Of a DNA stretch of 5,943 nucleotides, positions 1-5,943 are shown one piece after another; position 1 is the stretch's first letter, and each line of letters opens with the position of its first letter. Both the position numbers and the translations under genes were made by a program. The DNA is taken from NCBI GenBank assembly GCA_011620305.1, contig WOZL01000071.1, positions 1 through 5,943 of the forward strand, given 5' to 3'. This stretch comes from Candidatus Dojkabacteria bacterium. Lineage in GTDB: Bacteria; Patescibacteriota; Dojkabacteria; SC72. A model generated the notes under the pieces. The model did no database searches, had not been told where the DNA came from, and saw nothing but the letters and a program-made list of their open reading frames with translations.

Positions 1-2
1 TG

Positions 3-11
3 TGTTATAAT
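3..11 (+). promoter_or_regulatory. Extended -10 promoter element of the zinc-ribbon gene
   Basis: The sequence reads TGTTATAAT, an exact match to the extended -10 pattern TGnTATAAT. The hexamer ends 8 nt before the ATG at 20, so transcription would start at about 18-20 and the mRNA would be leaderless or nearly so. Any -35 element lies outside the window. There is no Shine-Dalgarno sequence in the visible 19 nt upstream of the gene. Confidence 0.45.
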
Positions 12-19
12 TAATATAT

Positions 20-349
20 ATGAATGACGATAAAAATAATCAGAAACAATTTTTTATAGAAACAATTGCAAAATTTTGTGATAAATGTGGTAGTGCATAT
101 TCGGTAGATGACCTTGAACTAATTCAAGATACACCAATATCGAGTATTATACACTTCTCTTGTAGTAATTGTAAAGCAAGTCATATTGCGACTTTTCTTA
201 AACCCATGGGAATAAGTAACAGAACTCCTATAAATACAGATTTAGAAGTAGAAGAGATTAAAAAGTTTGCTAAAAGAGACGAAACTTCAATTGAGGAGAT
301 ATTAAATCTCTATCTCTATCTTAAAGAAAACCGCAAAGTTAGAGTGTAG
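20..349 (+). CDS. Small double-CxxC zinc-ribbon protein
   Basis: A 109-residue soluble protein of unknown function. It has two CxxC knuckles, C20-DK-C23 (followed by GSAYS) and C48-SN-C51, about 25 residues apart. This is the arrangement of a four-cysteine zinc ribbon, and these are its only cysteines. After the ribbon, residues 68-102 form an acidic, probably helical tail with a TDLEVEEIKKFAKRD segment followed by SIEEILNLYLYLK. From memory, similar zinc-ribbon proteins with a TDL...F...I..DDVL.LH tail occur in Patescibacteria, but I cannot verify this here. A nucleic-acid or protein-binding role is plausible and unproven. There is no signal peptide or membrane segment. The ATG at 20 is the only reasonable start and lies just behind an extended -10 box. 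The gene is convergent with the DUF4012 gene, and the two share 11 nt at their 3' ends. Confidence 0.8.
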   Translation: MNDDKNNQKQFFIETIAKFCDKCGSAYSVDDLELIQDTPISSIIHFSCSNCKASHIATFLKPMGISNRTPINTDLEVEEIKKFAKRDETSIEEILNLYLYLKENRKVRV

Positions 350-3329
350 ACCAGCTTACTTCAAACTCAGCATCAGAGATTAAGTCAAATCTCCTATTAA
401 GTTGATTACTAATGCTTGTTAAATCTTCGCTTTCTATAACATTCCACTGAGCAGGATACCCTATATTTAATACATAACTTTCCTTTTTAGTTCCCGGCTG
501 TTTGTAAATATTTATATCAAAAAAAACATTGTCATTTTGTACAGTAAGTGGGAAATATGAACCAAGATCATTTCTATCAACTCTATATCTTACAGTTAGT
601 GTATTATTTGAATTTACAGGAGTATTAAACCACCCTCCTATAACCTTAAATCCGAAGTCATTGTAAATACGATATTCATTATCCTCAATACCCTGTATAT
701 TAAGGATATTTGCTTCTGGTGGTATATATATTCTTTGATAGTTAATGTAATCTCCTTGAGGATATGTATCAGATGTACTTTCATTGGCAACATTGATTTC
801 ATAGGTGTAAGTTATATTCTCTTCTGATATCTCAATATTCAGATTATGATCTCTTTTAATGTAAAGATTTGCTTTATTAGCCCCCCAATTCCAATCAATT
901 GCTATTGGTGCAGATACATATTTACTATCTAGTTGACCATCCCAATTCTTCTGGTCAAAGAAGCTTGTTGCTTGAGTATTCTTAAATACAGCTTGTAGAT
1001 GTTTTTCATTTAAACTCTCTATGAAAACAGATGATACTGATTGATATTCAGAAAAGTCTGAAGAAAGAAGTCTAGTTATAATTTCATTTGCTAAATTCGC
1101 TAAAAAAGTAGATTTACGATTTGAGCCTGGTGTAAATTCCTGATGCATTTCAAATATTTTGTTATATATATTCTCACTAGTTACTAACTCATTTTCACCA
1201 GGAACTTCCAACCCACCCCATTGATCTAAAAGCTTTTGTATAAAGGAGATATCAATGGTAATTATCCCATCTAAATCATCCCCATTACCGAGAGCAAAGA
1301 TAAAGCTCTCTGCTTCTAGCATTACGTTATACAAATCTGGATCCCAGTTAATCAATGAGAAGGAGTACTCAGTTGTTTCAAGAGCTTGAACTAAAGAGTT
1401 CGGAGGATTAAACCTCTTATTTTGTACCTTCAATGTCCCTTCAGCATTGTATATATCATCAACAAATAGCTCCCTTATCTGTCCACCCTCTAATCCAACT
1501 ACAGCATAACTAGATATCCATCCCCCTGTACTTCGTATTTCACCCTCATTTTGCAGCAAAATTAAAAATCTTTTTCTCTCTGTATTACCTAATATATCAG
1601 GGAGGAAAGTAACCAAGTTTGATATCGAATTAACAGATTCTGAAGCCTCTTTAACTCCTGATTTAAGTTCAAGCACATACTCTTGAGTAAATTGAGGGAA
1701 ATGTTCAACTACAACACTAGAAATTATCTCATCAGAGAGTTTAAGCTTGTATGCACCATCTTCAGTTAAATAGCTTTTCTCTTCGATTGTATTGAGATAA
1801 TCTCTGTATTCTTTTGTGGAGCTAGGAGTACCACTTTCAAAATTAATTGAAGGCTCAAAGTCTTGGATGTATAGAGCTAAAGGCTCTAGTCCAGAAAGTA
1901 AGCTATCACCACTATCAAGAGCATACTCTAAGCCTAAATATACCTTATCCAGTTCTCTGGATAGGGGTTCTTGATTAAATAGTTTAATAGCCCAATTTAC
2001 TCTTTGAGTGTTCTTCTTTATCTTAGAGAGATGTTCTTCTATTGTATCGATATTTGTTTTAGCTTCTTGGAAGTTGTAAGAAACAATATTATCTCTGAGC
2101 TCCTTCCCATTTGAATATATTATTGAGCCTCCAAGCGTTATTCCTATTAGAGGTGAAAGTAGGTAATAAGCTGTTAGTATGATGAATATTGCTATTGTAA
2201 AGATTAACCCAAATTTCTTGTAATTTATTTCTGTAAAGAGCTTCTTACCATCTTTTTTGATAAAAAAGCTTTTAATTTTACTAATAATTTGACCTCTTTT
2301 TGTATCAACCTCTATACTACTAATTTTCTCCTTAGGCTCTGTATTTTCTGGGATATTCCAATTTTTGTTACTTGATTCATAGTAAGTATGTATCTGATCT
2401 ATTAAAGCATTCTCCAAAGAAATTTGTTGCTTCCATCCATATTTAGACGCATTTGGAGCTGGAACATATAGGTCTTGTAGGACTAACTTGGACTTCTGGT
2501 CTGTAATAAATTTGATGCTCTGGGCTGTTACATTCAATTCTAAGAGCTTGTAAGCTATGGATAGGGTAGTATAGTCATTCTTGTTGGTAAGGGATATTAC
2601 CTCACCTTTAGTCTTGTCTGAGAAGGTAAGCTTTAGTATCCCATATACTGCATCACTCTCTTCTATGACATTGTGAATATCTAATCCTTCTCCAACAATC
2701 TCTATTTGATTTTTGTTTACGCCATCAGAGAAGAGTTTGTCTAATTTTGGATCAGTAATTTTCTCACTACCTTTACCAAGTAGTGTAGCTAATCTAATTA
2801 TCCTTAAATTTACTTTTGTTTTATCCCTATACTCTGCAGCCATATTCTCACAGTATTTTTGTAATTCCATATTAGAGTATGGACTTGGTTGAGCAAGGTT
2901 TTCATTATTTACTCTGTTTGCTAATTCTCTATTAAGTCTTAAAGATGTAATTAAAGAAATCTTTGCTTTGGAATTCTGAGCAATTTTCATAGAAAGATTT
3001 AAATTATCAGTTTCTGATAGGAAGTCCTTGCTATCTAAAGTTTCCTCTTGGTGAAGTTTATGATTTAAATTGTAGTAGAGATAGTCAATTCTGCTGAGGT
3101 TTTCTAAAAATGATTTACTATTTTTAAAATTGATAAAGGTAATATTACCTTCTTTCTTAAGTTGGTTGGTATACTTCTTACTTTCAGATGTAAATTTGTC
3201 AATTATTACCACCTGACTCCCTTGTTGTAAAAGGGTTTGTGCGAGTAAGAAGCCAAGATAGTCACCCCCATGAACTATTACTGAGAGTGGTGTCTGCGGT
3301 TTAATTTTTAAGCTTTCTCCTTTAGCCAT
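339..3329 (-). CDS. SDR/epimerase-like domain, membrane helix and DUF4012 fusion protein
   Basis: A 996-residue single-pass membrane protein. Residues about 14-320 look like an extended SDR (NAD-dependent epimerase) Rossmann domain: a glycine-rich turn at 20-26 (HGGDYLG) after the first beta strand, an acidic residue (D44) ending the second strand, and an active-site-like PYSNMELQK segment at 150-158. The usual YxxxK lysine is glutamate (Y151, E155), so catalysis is doubtful. A lysine-rich stretch (351-372) precedes one membrane helix (about 374-393), which places the SDR part in the cytoplasm and residues 394-996 outside by the positive-inside rule. The exterior starts with a helical segment (about 410-470). 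The DUF4012 core follows: FLILLQNEGEIRSTGGW (588-604), NWDPDLYNVM (661-670), then DGIITID and QWGGLEVPGENELVT up to about 720. The C-terminal part (about 800-996) appears beta-rich. The exterior has no cysteine. The start codon lies inside the end of the PEGA gene (8-nt overlap ATGGCTAA) with no Shine-Dalgarno upstream, suggesting translational coupling. DUF4012 has no established biochemical function. Confidence 0.85.
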   Translation of the reverse strand: MAKGESLKIKPQTPLSVIVHGGDYLGFLLAQTLLQQGSQVVIIDKFTSESKKYTNQLKKEGNITFINFKNSKSFLENLSRIDYLYYNLNHKLHQEETLDSKDFLSETDNLNLSMKIAQNSKAKISLITSLRLNRELANRVNNENLAQPSPYSNMELQKYCENMAAEYRDKTKVNLRIIRLATLLGKGSEKITDPKLDKLFSDGVNKNQIEIVGEGLDIHNVIEESDAVYGILKLTFSDKTKGEVISLTNKNDYTTLSIAYKLLELNVTAQSIKFITDQKSKLVLQDLYVPAPNASKYGWKQQISLENALIDQIHTYYESSNKNWNIPENTEPKEKISSIEVDTKRGQIISKIKSFFIKKDGKKLFTEINYKKFGLIFTIAIFIILTAYYLLSPLIGITLGGSIIYSNGKELRDNIVSYNFQEAKTNIDTIEEHLSKIKKNTQRVNWAIKLFNQEPLSRELDKVYLGLEYALDSGDSLLSGLEPLALYIQDFEPSINFESGTPSSTKEYRDYLNTIEEKSYLTEDGAYKLKLSDEIISSVVVEHFPQFTQEYVLELKSGVKEASESVNSISNLVTFLPDILGNTERKRFLILLQNEGEIRSTGGWISSYAVVGLEGGQIRELFVDDIYNAEGTLKVQNKRFNPPNSLVQALETTEYSFSLINWDPDLYNVMLEAESFIFALGNGDDLDGIITIDISFIQKLLDQWGGLEVPGENELVTSENIYNKIFEMHQEFTPGSNRKSTFLANLANEIITRLLSSDFSEYQSVSSVFIESLNEKHLQAVFKNTQATSFFDQKNWDGQLDSKYVSAPIAIDWNWGANKANLYIKRDHNLNIEISEENITYTYEINVANESTSDTYPQGDYINYQRIYIPPEANILNIQGIEDNEYRIYNDFGFKVIGGWFNTPVNSNNTLTVRYRVDRNDLGSYFPLTVQNDNVFFDINIYKQPGTKKESYVLNIGYPAQWNVIESEDLTSISNQLNRRFDLISDAEFEVSWSTL

Positions 3330-3969
3330 TATCTACTGTTTCAAAAGTTATCGGTATTGGGAAAAGATACGTCTTAACATTTAAGAGATTTCCTTGCTCA
3401 ATTAGTATAGGTATTTTAACAGTTTCATATCCTTCGGCACTTACTTCTAGTTCATACTCTTTAGTTGTTAATTTCTCTGATATTACTGGCGTTTTCTTTA
3501 GATATTCTCCATCTAAATATATTTTGCTTCCTTCTACTTCAGATAAAACAGATAGTGAACCTTCATTTTTTCCTAAATTGTTTTGAGGTGAGTAGTAGAG
3601 TATTGCACCATGTAATATTCCTGCTGGACCTATCTCAATTTCTACACGAGAGGTTGTATTTTTAGTGAGCTTTACATTAAGTGTCTGTTTTTTGTAAAAG
3701 CTTTCTGAGTCAGATATTCTTTCAAGTTCTACTGTGTAATCTCCTGGGCTAAGTTCATTTATAGTTACTGGAGTTTCTCCATACTCTTTACCATTTATAC
3801 TTACACGAGCTTTTCCTTTTATGGTAACAACTTCTAATGTAGTGTTGGTATAGAATTGGTTAAGAAATGGTATCTTAGAAGCTATACCGTTGGTGGGTAA
3901 AAAGTATATTAAAACAGAGAGTGCTAAAGTAGCAAGTATGATTATTGGGACAGTTTTTAACTTTTTCAT
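3322..3969 (-). CDS. Membrane-anchored protein with two PEGA domains
   Basis: A 215-residue protein with a short positive N-terminus (MKKLK) and one hydrophobic helix at about 7-24, acting as an uncleaved anchor or a signal peptide. There is no lipobox cysteine, and indeed no cysteine at all. Two PEGA-type repeats follow. The first spans about 44-112 (VSINGKEYGETPV at 56-68, then LSPGDYTVEL). The second spans about 137-203 (IYLDGEYLKKTPV at 150-162, then EYELEVSAEGYE). Both show the family pattern: a strand, [ND]G, a [ET]TP or [KT]TP turn, and a strand ending in a Y-x-[VL] element. PEGA domains are extracytoplasmic beta folds thought to bind surface proteins or glycans; the partner here is unknown. 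The 36-nt gap upstream holds a strong sigma70-like promoter, and the 3' end overlaps the DUF4012 gene by 8 nt. The two products are probably made together and may act together on the outer face of the membrane. Confidence 0.85.
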   Translation of the reverse strand: MKKLKTVPIIILATLALSVLIYFLPTNGIASKIPFLNQFYTNTTLEVVTIKGKARVSINGKEYGETPVTINELSPGDYTVELERISDSESFYKKQTLNVKLTKNTTSRVEIEIGPAGILHGAILYYSPQNNLGKNEGSLSVLSEVEGSKIYLDGEYLKKTPVISEKLTTKEYELEVSAEGYETVKIPILIEQGNLLNVKTYLFPIPITFETVDNG

Positions 3970-3975
3970 ATAATC

Positions 3976-4004
3976 ATTATATTGAATATATCAGGCTTTG
4001 TCTA
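3976..4004 (-). promoter_or_regulatory. Sigma70-like promoter giving a predicted leaderless PEGA/DUF4012 mRNA
   Basis: On the minus strand, TAGACA (3999-4004, five of six matches to TTGACA) is followed by an exact 17-nt spacer and then a perfect TATAAT (3976-3981). Six nucleotides separate the -10 box from the ATG at 3969, so the expected +1 falls on the A of the start codon. There is no room for a ribosome binding site. The promoter fills most of the 36-nt gap after the MraY/WecA-like gene and would let the PEGA and DUF4012 genes be transcribed independently of rsmA. An imperfectly placed inverted repeat, TATATT-G-AATATA (3978-3990), overlaps the -10 box. Confidence 0.6.
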
Positions 4005-4005
4005 T

Positions 4006-5220
4006 TTAGTAGGAGTATTTTGATTCTGGGGATTTTTCTTTCTCCTTTTCCTTTCTTTTATTAGCTTTATAATTAATGATTACTATTAGTAAGAGAACTA
4101 AAGCTAAACCGAATATTACTGCAAAATATCTCATAGCTCCAGTTGTGGCGATAGCGACAGAGCCAATTATTAATGCTATTGAACTCTCTAATAGTAAAAC
4201 TTGGATTCTAGTCAATTTAAGCTGTAGTAACCTATGGTGTAGATGAGTAGTATCATTAATCTTAAGTAGTTCTTTTAAGGACTTTGGCTTATGTACAAAA
4301 ATCCTTCTTATAATTACAAATATGGCATCTAAAAGAGGGAGGGCTAAAAGCATTATAGAGGTTGATATCTTAGCATCTGTAATTAAAGCAAGTAGTGCTA
4401 TCATAAAGCCGTATACCGATCGGCCTGAAGAGCCTGACATAATCTTTTCGGGAGGTATTGCAAATATTAAAAATGCTAGAAGAGAACCACTCATTGCAAT
4501 AGAGGTTACAGCTGTAAAATCAGAAGACATCCTAACTGCTATTATAAAAAGCAGAGTAAATATTACTACTGAGTAGCTTTCAAGTAATCCTGGAGAGCCT
4601 CCTACCCACTTAACAGCATTTAAGCAGAGTAGAAGCCAGAAAAAAAGAAATATATCTCCAGGTAATATAATTGATATTGGGAAATTAAATATATCGAAGT
4701 GGATACTGTATGCAGCGAAATTAAGGAACTCTTTTTCTACTAAACCTATCTGAGTTAAATCTATAATTGAGAGGACGATAATGAGAGAAGCCAGTATCTG
4801 GTATCCAAATTGAATTCTAGAGTCTAGATTAAAGATATCATCTAGAGTAGAACCAATCATTAACACTAATAGAGCTAGTAATACAGGGGCTGTAAAGGGA
4901 GTTATTTGAAAACTGAGAAAGATTATTATAAGAGCAGGTAGTGTGACTGATAAACCACCTAGGCTAGGGGTTTCTACTTCATGCATTGCTTTAGCAGGAT
5001 TATCAAAAGCTTTCCCTTTTCTTTTGGTATGTGGTTTGTAAGTTGCCCCAATACCCCATGCTATCTTTCCAATGATTGGGGTTAGTAGAAATGTTACTAA
5101 AAAAGCAATCAGAGCAATTGGTATAAATGCAAGATATTTTGAGAGAGTAGGATTACCAACGAAAGGGGTAATCATTGTAGTAAGGTTACTAAAGAATTGT
5201 GTTGGTATTGCGTAGTCCAT
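4006..5220 (-). CDS. MraY/WecA-family (glycosyltransferase 4) membrane protein with a degraded active site
   Basis: A 404-residue polytopic membrane protein, about ten helices by eye, belonging to the polyprenyl-phosphate sugar-1-phosphate transferase family (MraY, WecA, TagO). Conserved landmarks appear in order: HEVETPSLGG (80-89), the Mg-binding DDIFNLD (127-133), LPLLD (294-298) and HLHHRLL (326-332). Family members normally transfer a sugar phosphate from a UDP-sugar to a lipid phosphate on the cytoplasmic face. Here two catalytic loops are altered. The loop usually resembling NAVNLxDGLDGL reads NAVKWVGGSPGL (201-212), with G207 and P210 where aspartates are expected. The usual GDSGS loop reads GSSGRS (263-268), with S264 for aspartate. 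The fold is intact but normal transferase activity is doubtful. The C-terminus is a charged Lys/Glu tail (about 385-400). The start at 5220 lies 5 nt after the upstream stop, has no Shine-Dalgarno, and is preceded by a -10-like box. MraY itself is less likely given these losses. Confidence 0.8.
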   Translation of the reverse strand: MDYAIPTQFFSNLTTMITPFVGNPTLSKYLAFIPIALIAFLVTFLLTPIIGKIAWGIGATYKPHTKRKGKAFDNPAKAMHEVETPSLGGLSVTLPALIIIFLSFQITPFTAPVLLALLVLMIGSTLDDIFNLDSRIQFGYQILASLIIVLSIIDLTQIGLVEKEFLNFAAYSIHFDIFNFPISIILPGDIFLFFWLLLCLNAVKWVGGSPGLLESYSVVIFTLLFIIAVRMSSDFTAVTSIAMSGSLLAFLIFAIPPEKIMSGSSGRSVYGFMIALLALITDAKISTSIMLLALPLLDAIFVIIRRIFVHKPKSLKELLKINDTTHLHHRLLQLKLTRIQVLLLESSIALIIGSVAIATTGAMRYFAVIFGLALVLLLIVIINYKANKRKEKEKEKSPESKYSY

Positions 5221-5225
5221 ATCTT

Positions 5226-5672
5226 TTAGTATAGGTTAATTATTCTTATCAATGCAATCGTTATTATCATATTTGCTAAAAACATTACCCAAAGAAGCGT
5301 ATTAGAGAGATCTCTTTCTTTATTGTAATATCTGTTCGAAACTACTATACCAGCTATTACAATTAGAAATGAAAGTATTGGAGCGAGATATATAAATGAA
5401 GAGGATGCTAACCTGTCTTGTGCATTTATATATATTTGGAAAACAGGTATCTTTTTTGGTAGTAGTGTGTAGTTTTCTAAAATGGTAAAAAGCTGTGTGG
5501 CTATTAAAGAAAAGGATAGAATAATACAGAACCATACCCAACTGCTTTTGGTATATTTACGGATATCCCATTTAGCTCTAAAGAGCTCAAAACGTTCTTT
5601 ATACTTAGTAAGACCGTTTAGTGGTGATTCCTTTAATTTAAGGTTTAATTGATCCTCTTTCTTCTCAGGCAT
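5226..5672 (-). CDS. Three-helix membrane protein, DUF1648-like
   Basis: A 148-residue membrane protein of unknown function. A charged cytoplasmic-looking N-terminus (1-42, rich in K, E and R) is followed by three hydrophobic helices at about 44-64, 93-112 and 124-146. Between helices 1 and 2 is the segment YTLLPKKIPVFQIYINAQDR (68-87). It resembles the LP-x-x-IP start of DUF1648-type proteins (the family containing part of SdpI-like membrane proteins), where it follows the first helix in the same way. The resemblance is by eye and weak. There are no catalytic motifs. It begins 11 nt after the rsmA stop and ends 5 nt before the MraY/WecA-like gene, so it probably belongs to the same operon. 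The ATG at 5672 is supported by the extended -10 box directly upstream; no Shine-Dalgarno is present. Confidence 0.75.
   Translation of the reverse strand: MPEKKEDQLNLKLKESPLNGLTKYKERFELFRAKWDIRKYTKSSWVWFCIILSFSLIATQLFTILENYTLLPKKIPVFQIYINAQDRLASSSFIYLAPILSFLIVIAGIVVSNRYYNKERDLSNTLLWVMFLANMIITIALIRIINLY
5228..5257 (-). promoter_or_regulatory. Possible promoter of the MraY/WecA-like gene
   Basis: On the minus strand, TATACT (5228-5233, five of six matches to TATAAT) ends 7 nt before the ATG at 5220, predicting a leader of zero to one nucleotide. A weak TTGCAT (5252-5257), matching only the TTG of TTGACA, lies 18 nt upstream. The box lies within the last codons of the upstream gene. The start has no Shine-Dalgarno sequence. 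The match is weaker than for the PEGA promoter, and the gene may also be read from upstream. Confidence 0.35.
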
Positions 5673-5677
5673 GGATT

Positions 5678-5686
5678 ATTATATCA
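5678..5686 (-). promoter_or_regulatory. Extended -10 element at the end of rsmA
   Basis: The minus strand reads TGATATAAT, a perfect TGnTATAAT extended -10. It ends 5 nt before the ATG of the 148-residue membrane protein (5672), so the transcript would start at or next to the start codon. The TGA of this element is also the stop codon of rsmA. No good -35 hexamer is visible at 16-19 nt upstream, which an extended -10 can tolerate. Confidence 0.5.
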
Positions 5687-5943
5687 ATTGGTCTCTAAGA
5701 TTGATACATACATATCTAAAGTAAGCTCGTGTGGTCTCTTTATTTCTAGCTCTTTTGGTATTTTGTAGTTATACGGTTTCAAATTATTTTTTAATGTTTT
5801 TCTTGGTTGTTTAAAAGATCTTTTAATTATTCTTTCAAGCTCATCTGTATTTACATTAGTGTACTTCTTCTTGGGTGTAAATTTGACAAAGGAAGCATCT
5901 ACATTAGGTCTAGGTTTGAAATTTCCAGCTTTAATATCAAATA
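5684..5943 (-). CDS. rsmA: 16S rRNA dimethyladenosine transferase RsmA/KsgA, C-terminal part only
   Basis: The gene enters from the right edge, and only its last 85 codons plus the stop are present (full-length members have roughly 260-280 residues). RsmA dimethylates two adjacent adenines in the 3'-terminal hairpin of 16S rRNA, a late step in small-subunit maturation. The visible part covers the end of the methyltransferase fold and the helical C-terminal domain. FKPRPNVDASFVKF matches the family's F-x-P-x-P-x-V-D-S-x-V segment. RSFKQPRKTLKNNL matches the AF-x-x-RRKTL-x-NNL helix, with proline for the first arginine. KRPHELTLDMYVSI matches the terminal RPEELSLEEF element. The catalytic N-terminal motifs (SAM-binding GxG and NLPY) lie outside the window. 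The TGA stop is where family members normally end, which argues for the standard code. It is the first visible gene of the minus-strand operon. Confidence 0.9.
   Translation of the reverse strand, partial: FDIKAGNFKPRPNVDASFVKFTPKKKYTNVNTDELERIIKRSFKQPRKTLKNNLKPYNYKIPKELEIKRPHELTLDMYVSILETN

Noticed and set aside
1077..1082. TATAAT on the plus strand inside the DUF4012 gene
   Set aside because: It has no extended TG motif and no open gene behind it; a chance match expected in AT-rich DNA.
3317..3323. AAAGGAG, a Shine-Dalgarno-like sequence just inside the DUF4012 gene
   Set aside because: No ATG, GTG or TTG codon follows in frame at a usable distance; it encodes Lys-Gly-Glu at residues 3-5.
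3465..3665. 66-codon plus-strand open frame inside the PEGA gene
   Set aside because: Antisense to the PEGA repeats, with low-complexity hydrophobic composition from AT-rich complement sequence.
4322..4576. 84-codon plus-strand open frame inside the MraY/WecA-like gene
   Set aside because: It is fully antisense to a gene with clear family motifs and has no recognisable domain of its own; an antisense shadow.
5320..5541. 73-codon minus-strand frame inside the 148-residue membrane protein gene
   Set aside because: Alternate frame of the DUF1648-like gene, without a start signal or plausible protein features.
5684..5686. TGA at the end of rsmA as a possible recoded glycine codon
   Set aside because: The RsmA protein ends at its usual place here, and the next gene starts immediately after in another frame; a normal stop fits better.

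Overview
The window is AT-rich, densely coding bacterial DNA. Short genes, tiny or negative gaps, missing Shine-Dalgarno sequences and a DUF4012 protein beside a PEGA-domain protein together suggest a Candidate Phyla Radiation (Patescibacteria) genome, perhaps of the Dojkabacteria or Microgenomates type. That placement is an inference. The one TGA stop sits where an RsmA/KsgA protein should end, so I see no sign of the TGA-to-glycine recoding of Gracilibacteria/Absconditabacteria.

Layout. On the plus strand at the left edge, a small double-CxxC zinc-ribbon protein (20-349) runs convergently into the last codons of the next gene. Everything else is on the minus strand and reads right to left as one probable operon: the C-terminal 85 codons of the 16S rRNA dimethyltransferase RsmA/KsgA (entering from the right edge), a 148-residue three-helix membrane protein with a DUF1648-like stretch, a 404-residue polytopic membrane protein of the MraY/WecA family, a 215-residue membrane-anchored protein with two PEGA domains, and a 996-residue protein joining an SDR/epimerase-like domain, one membrane helix and a large DUF4012 exterior. 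Gaps are 11, 5 and 36 nt, then an 8-nt overlap. No stretch over 300 nt lacks a gene.

How the genes may work together. After the housekeeping rsmA, all four products are predicted membrane or cell-surface proteins. The MraY/WecA-like protein keeps the fold landmarks (DDxxxxLD, LPLLD, HLHH) but has lost the aspartates of the two other catalytic loops. The SDR-like domain fused to DUF4012 has glutamate in place of the catalytic lysine. So two enzyme-derived folds with degraded active sites sit in one envelope operon. The best reading is a cell-envelope assembly or sensing module that uses ligand-binding or scaffold versions of glycopolymer enzymes; its function is unknown.

Expression. No gene start has a convincing Shine-Dalgarno sequence. 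Four of the five complete genes have a TATAAT or near-TATAAT box ending 5-8 nt before the ATG, the spacing expected for leaderless mRNAs. The fifth (DUF4012) overlaps its upstream gene and is probably translated by coupling.
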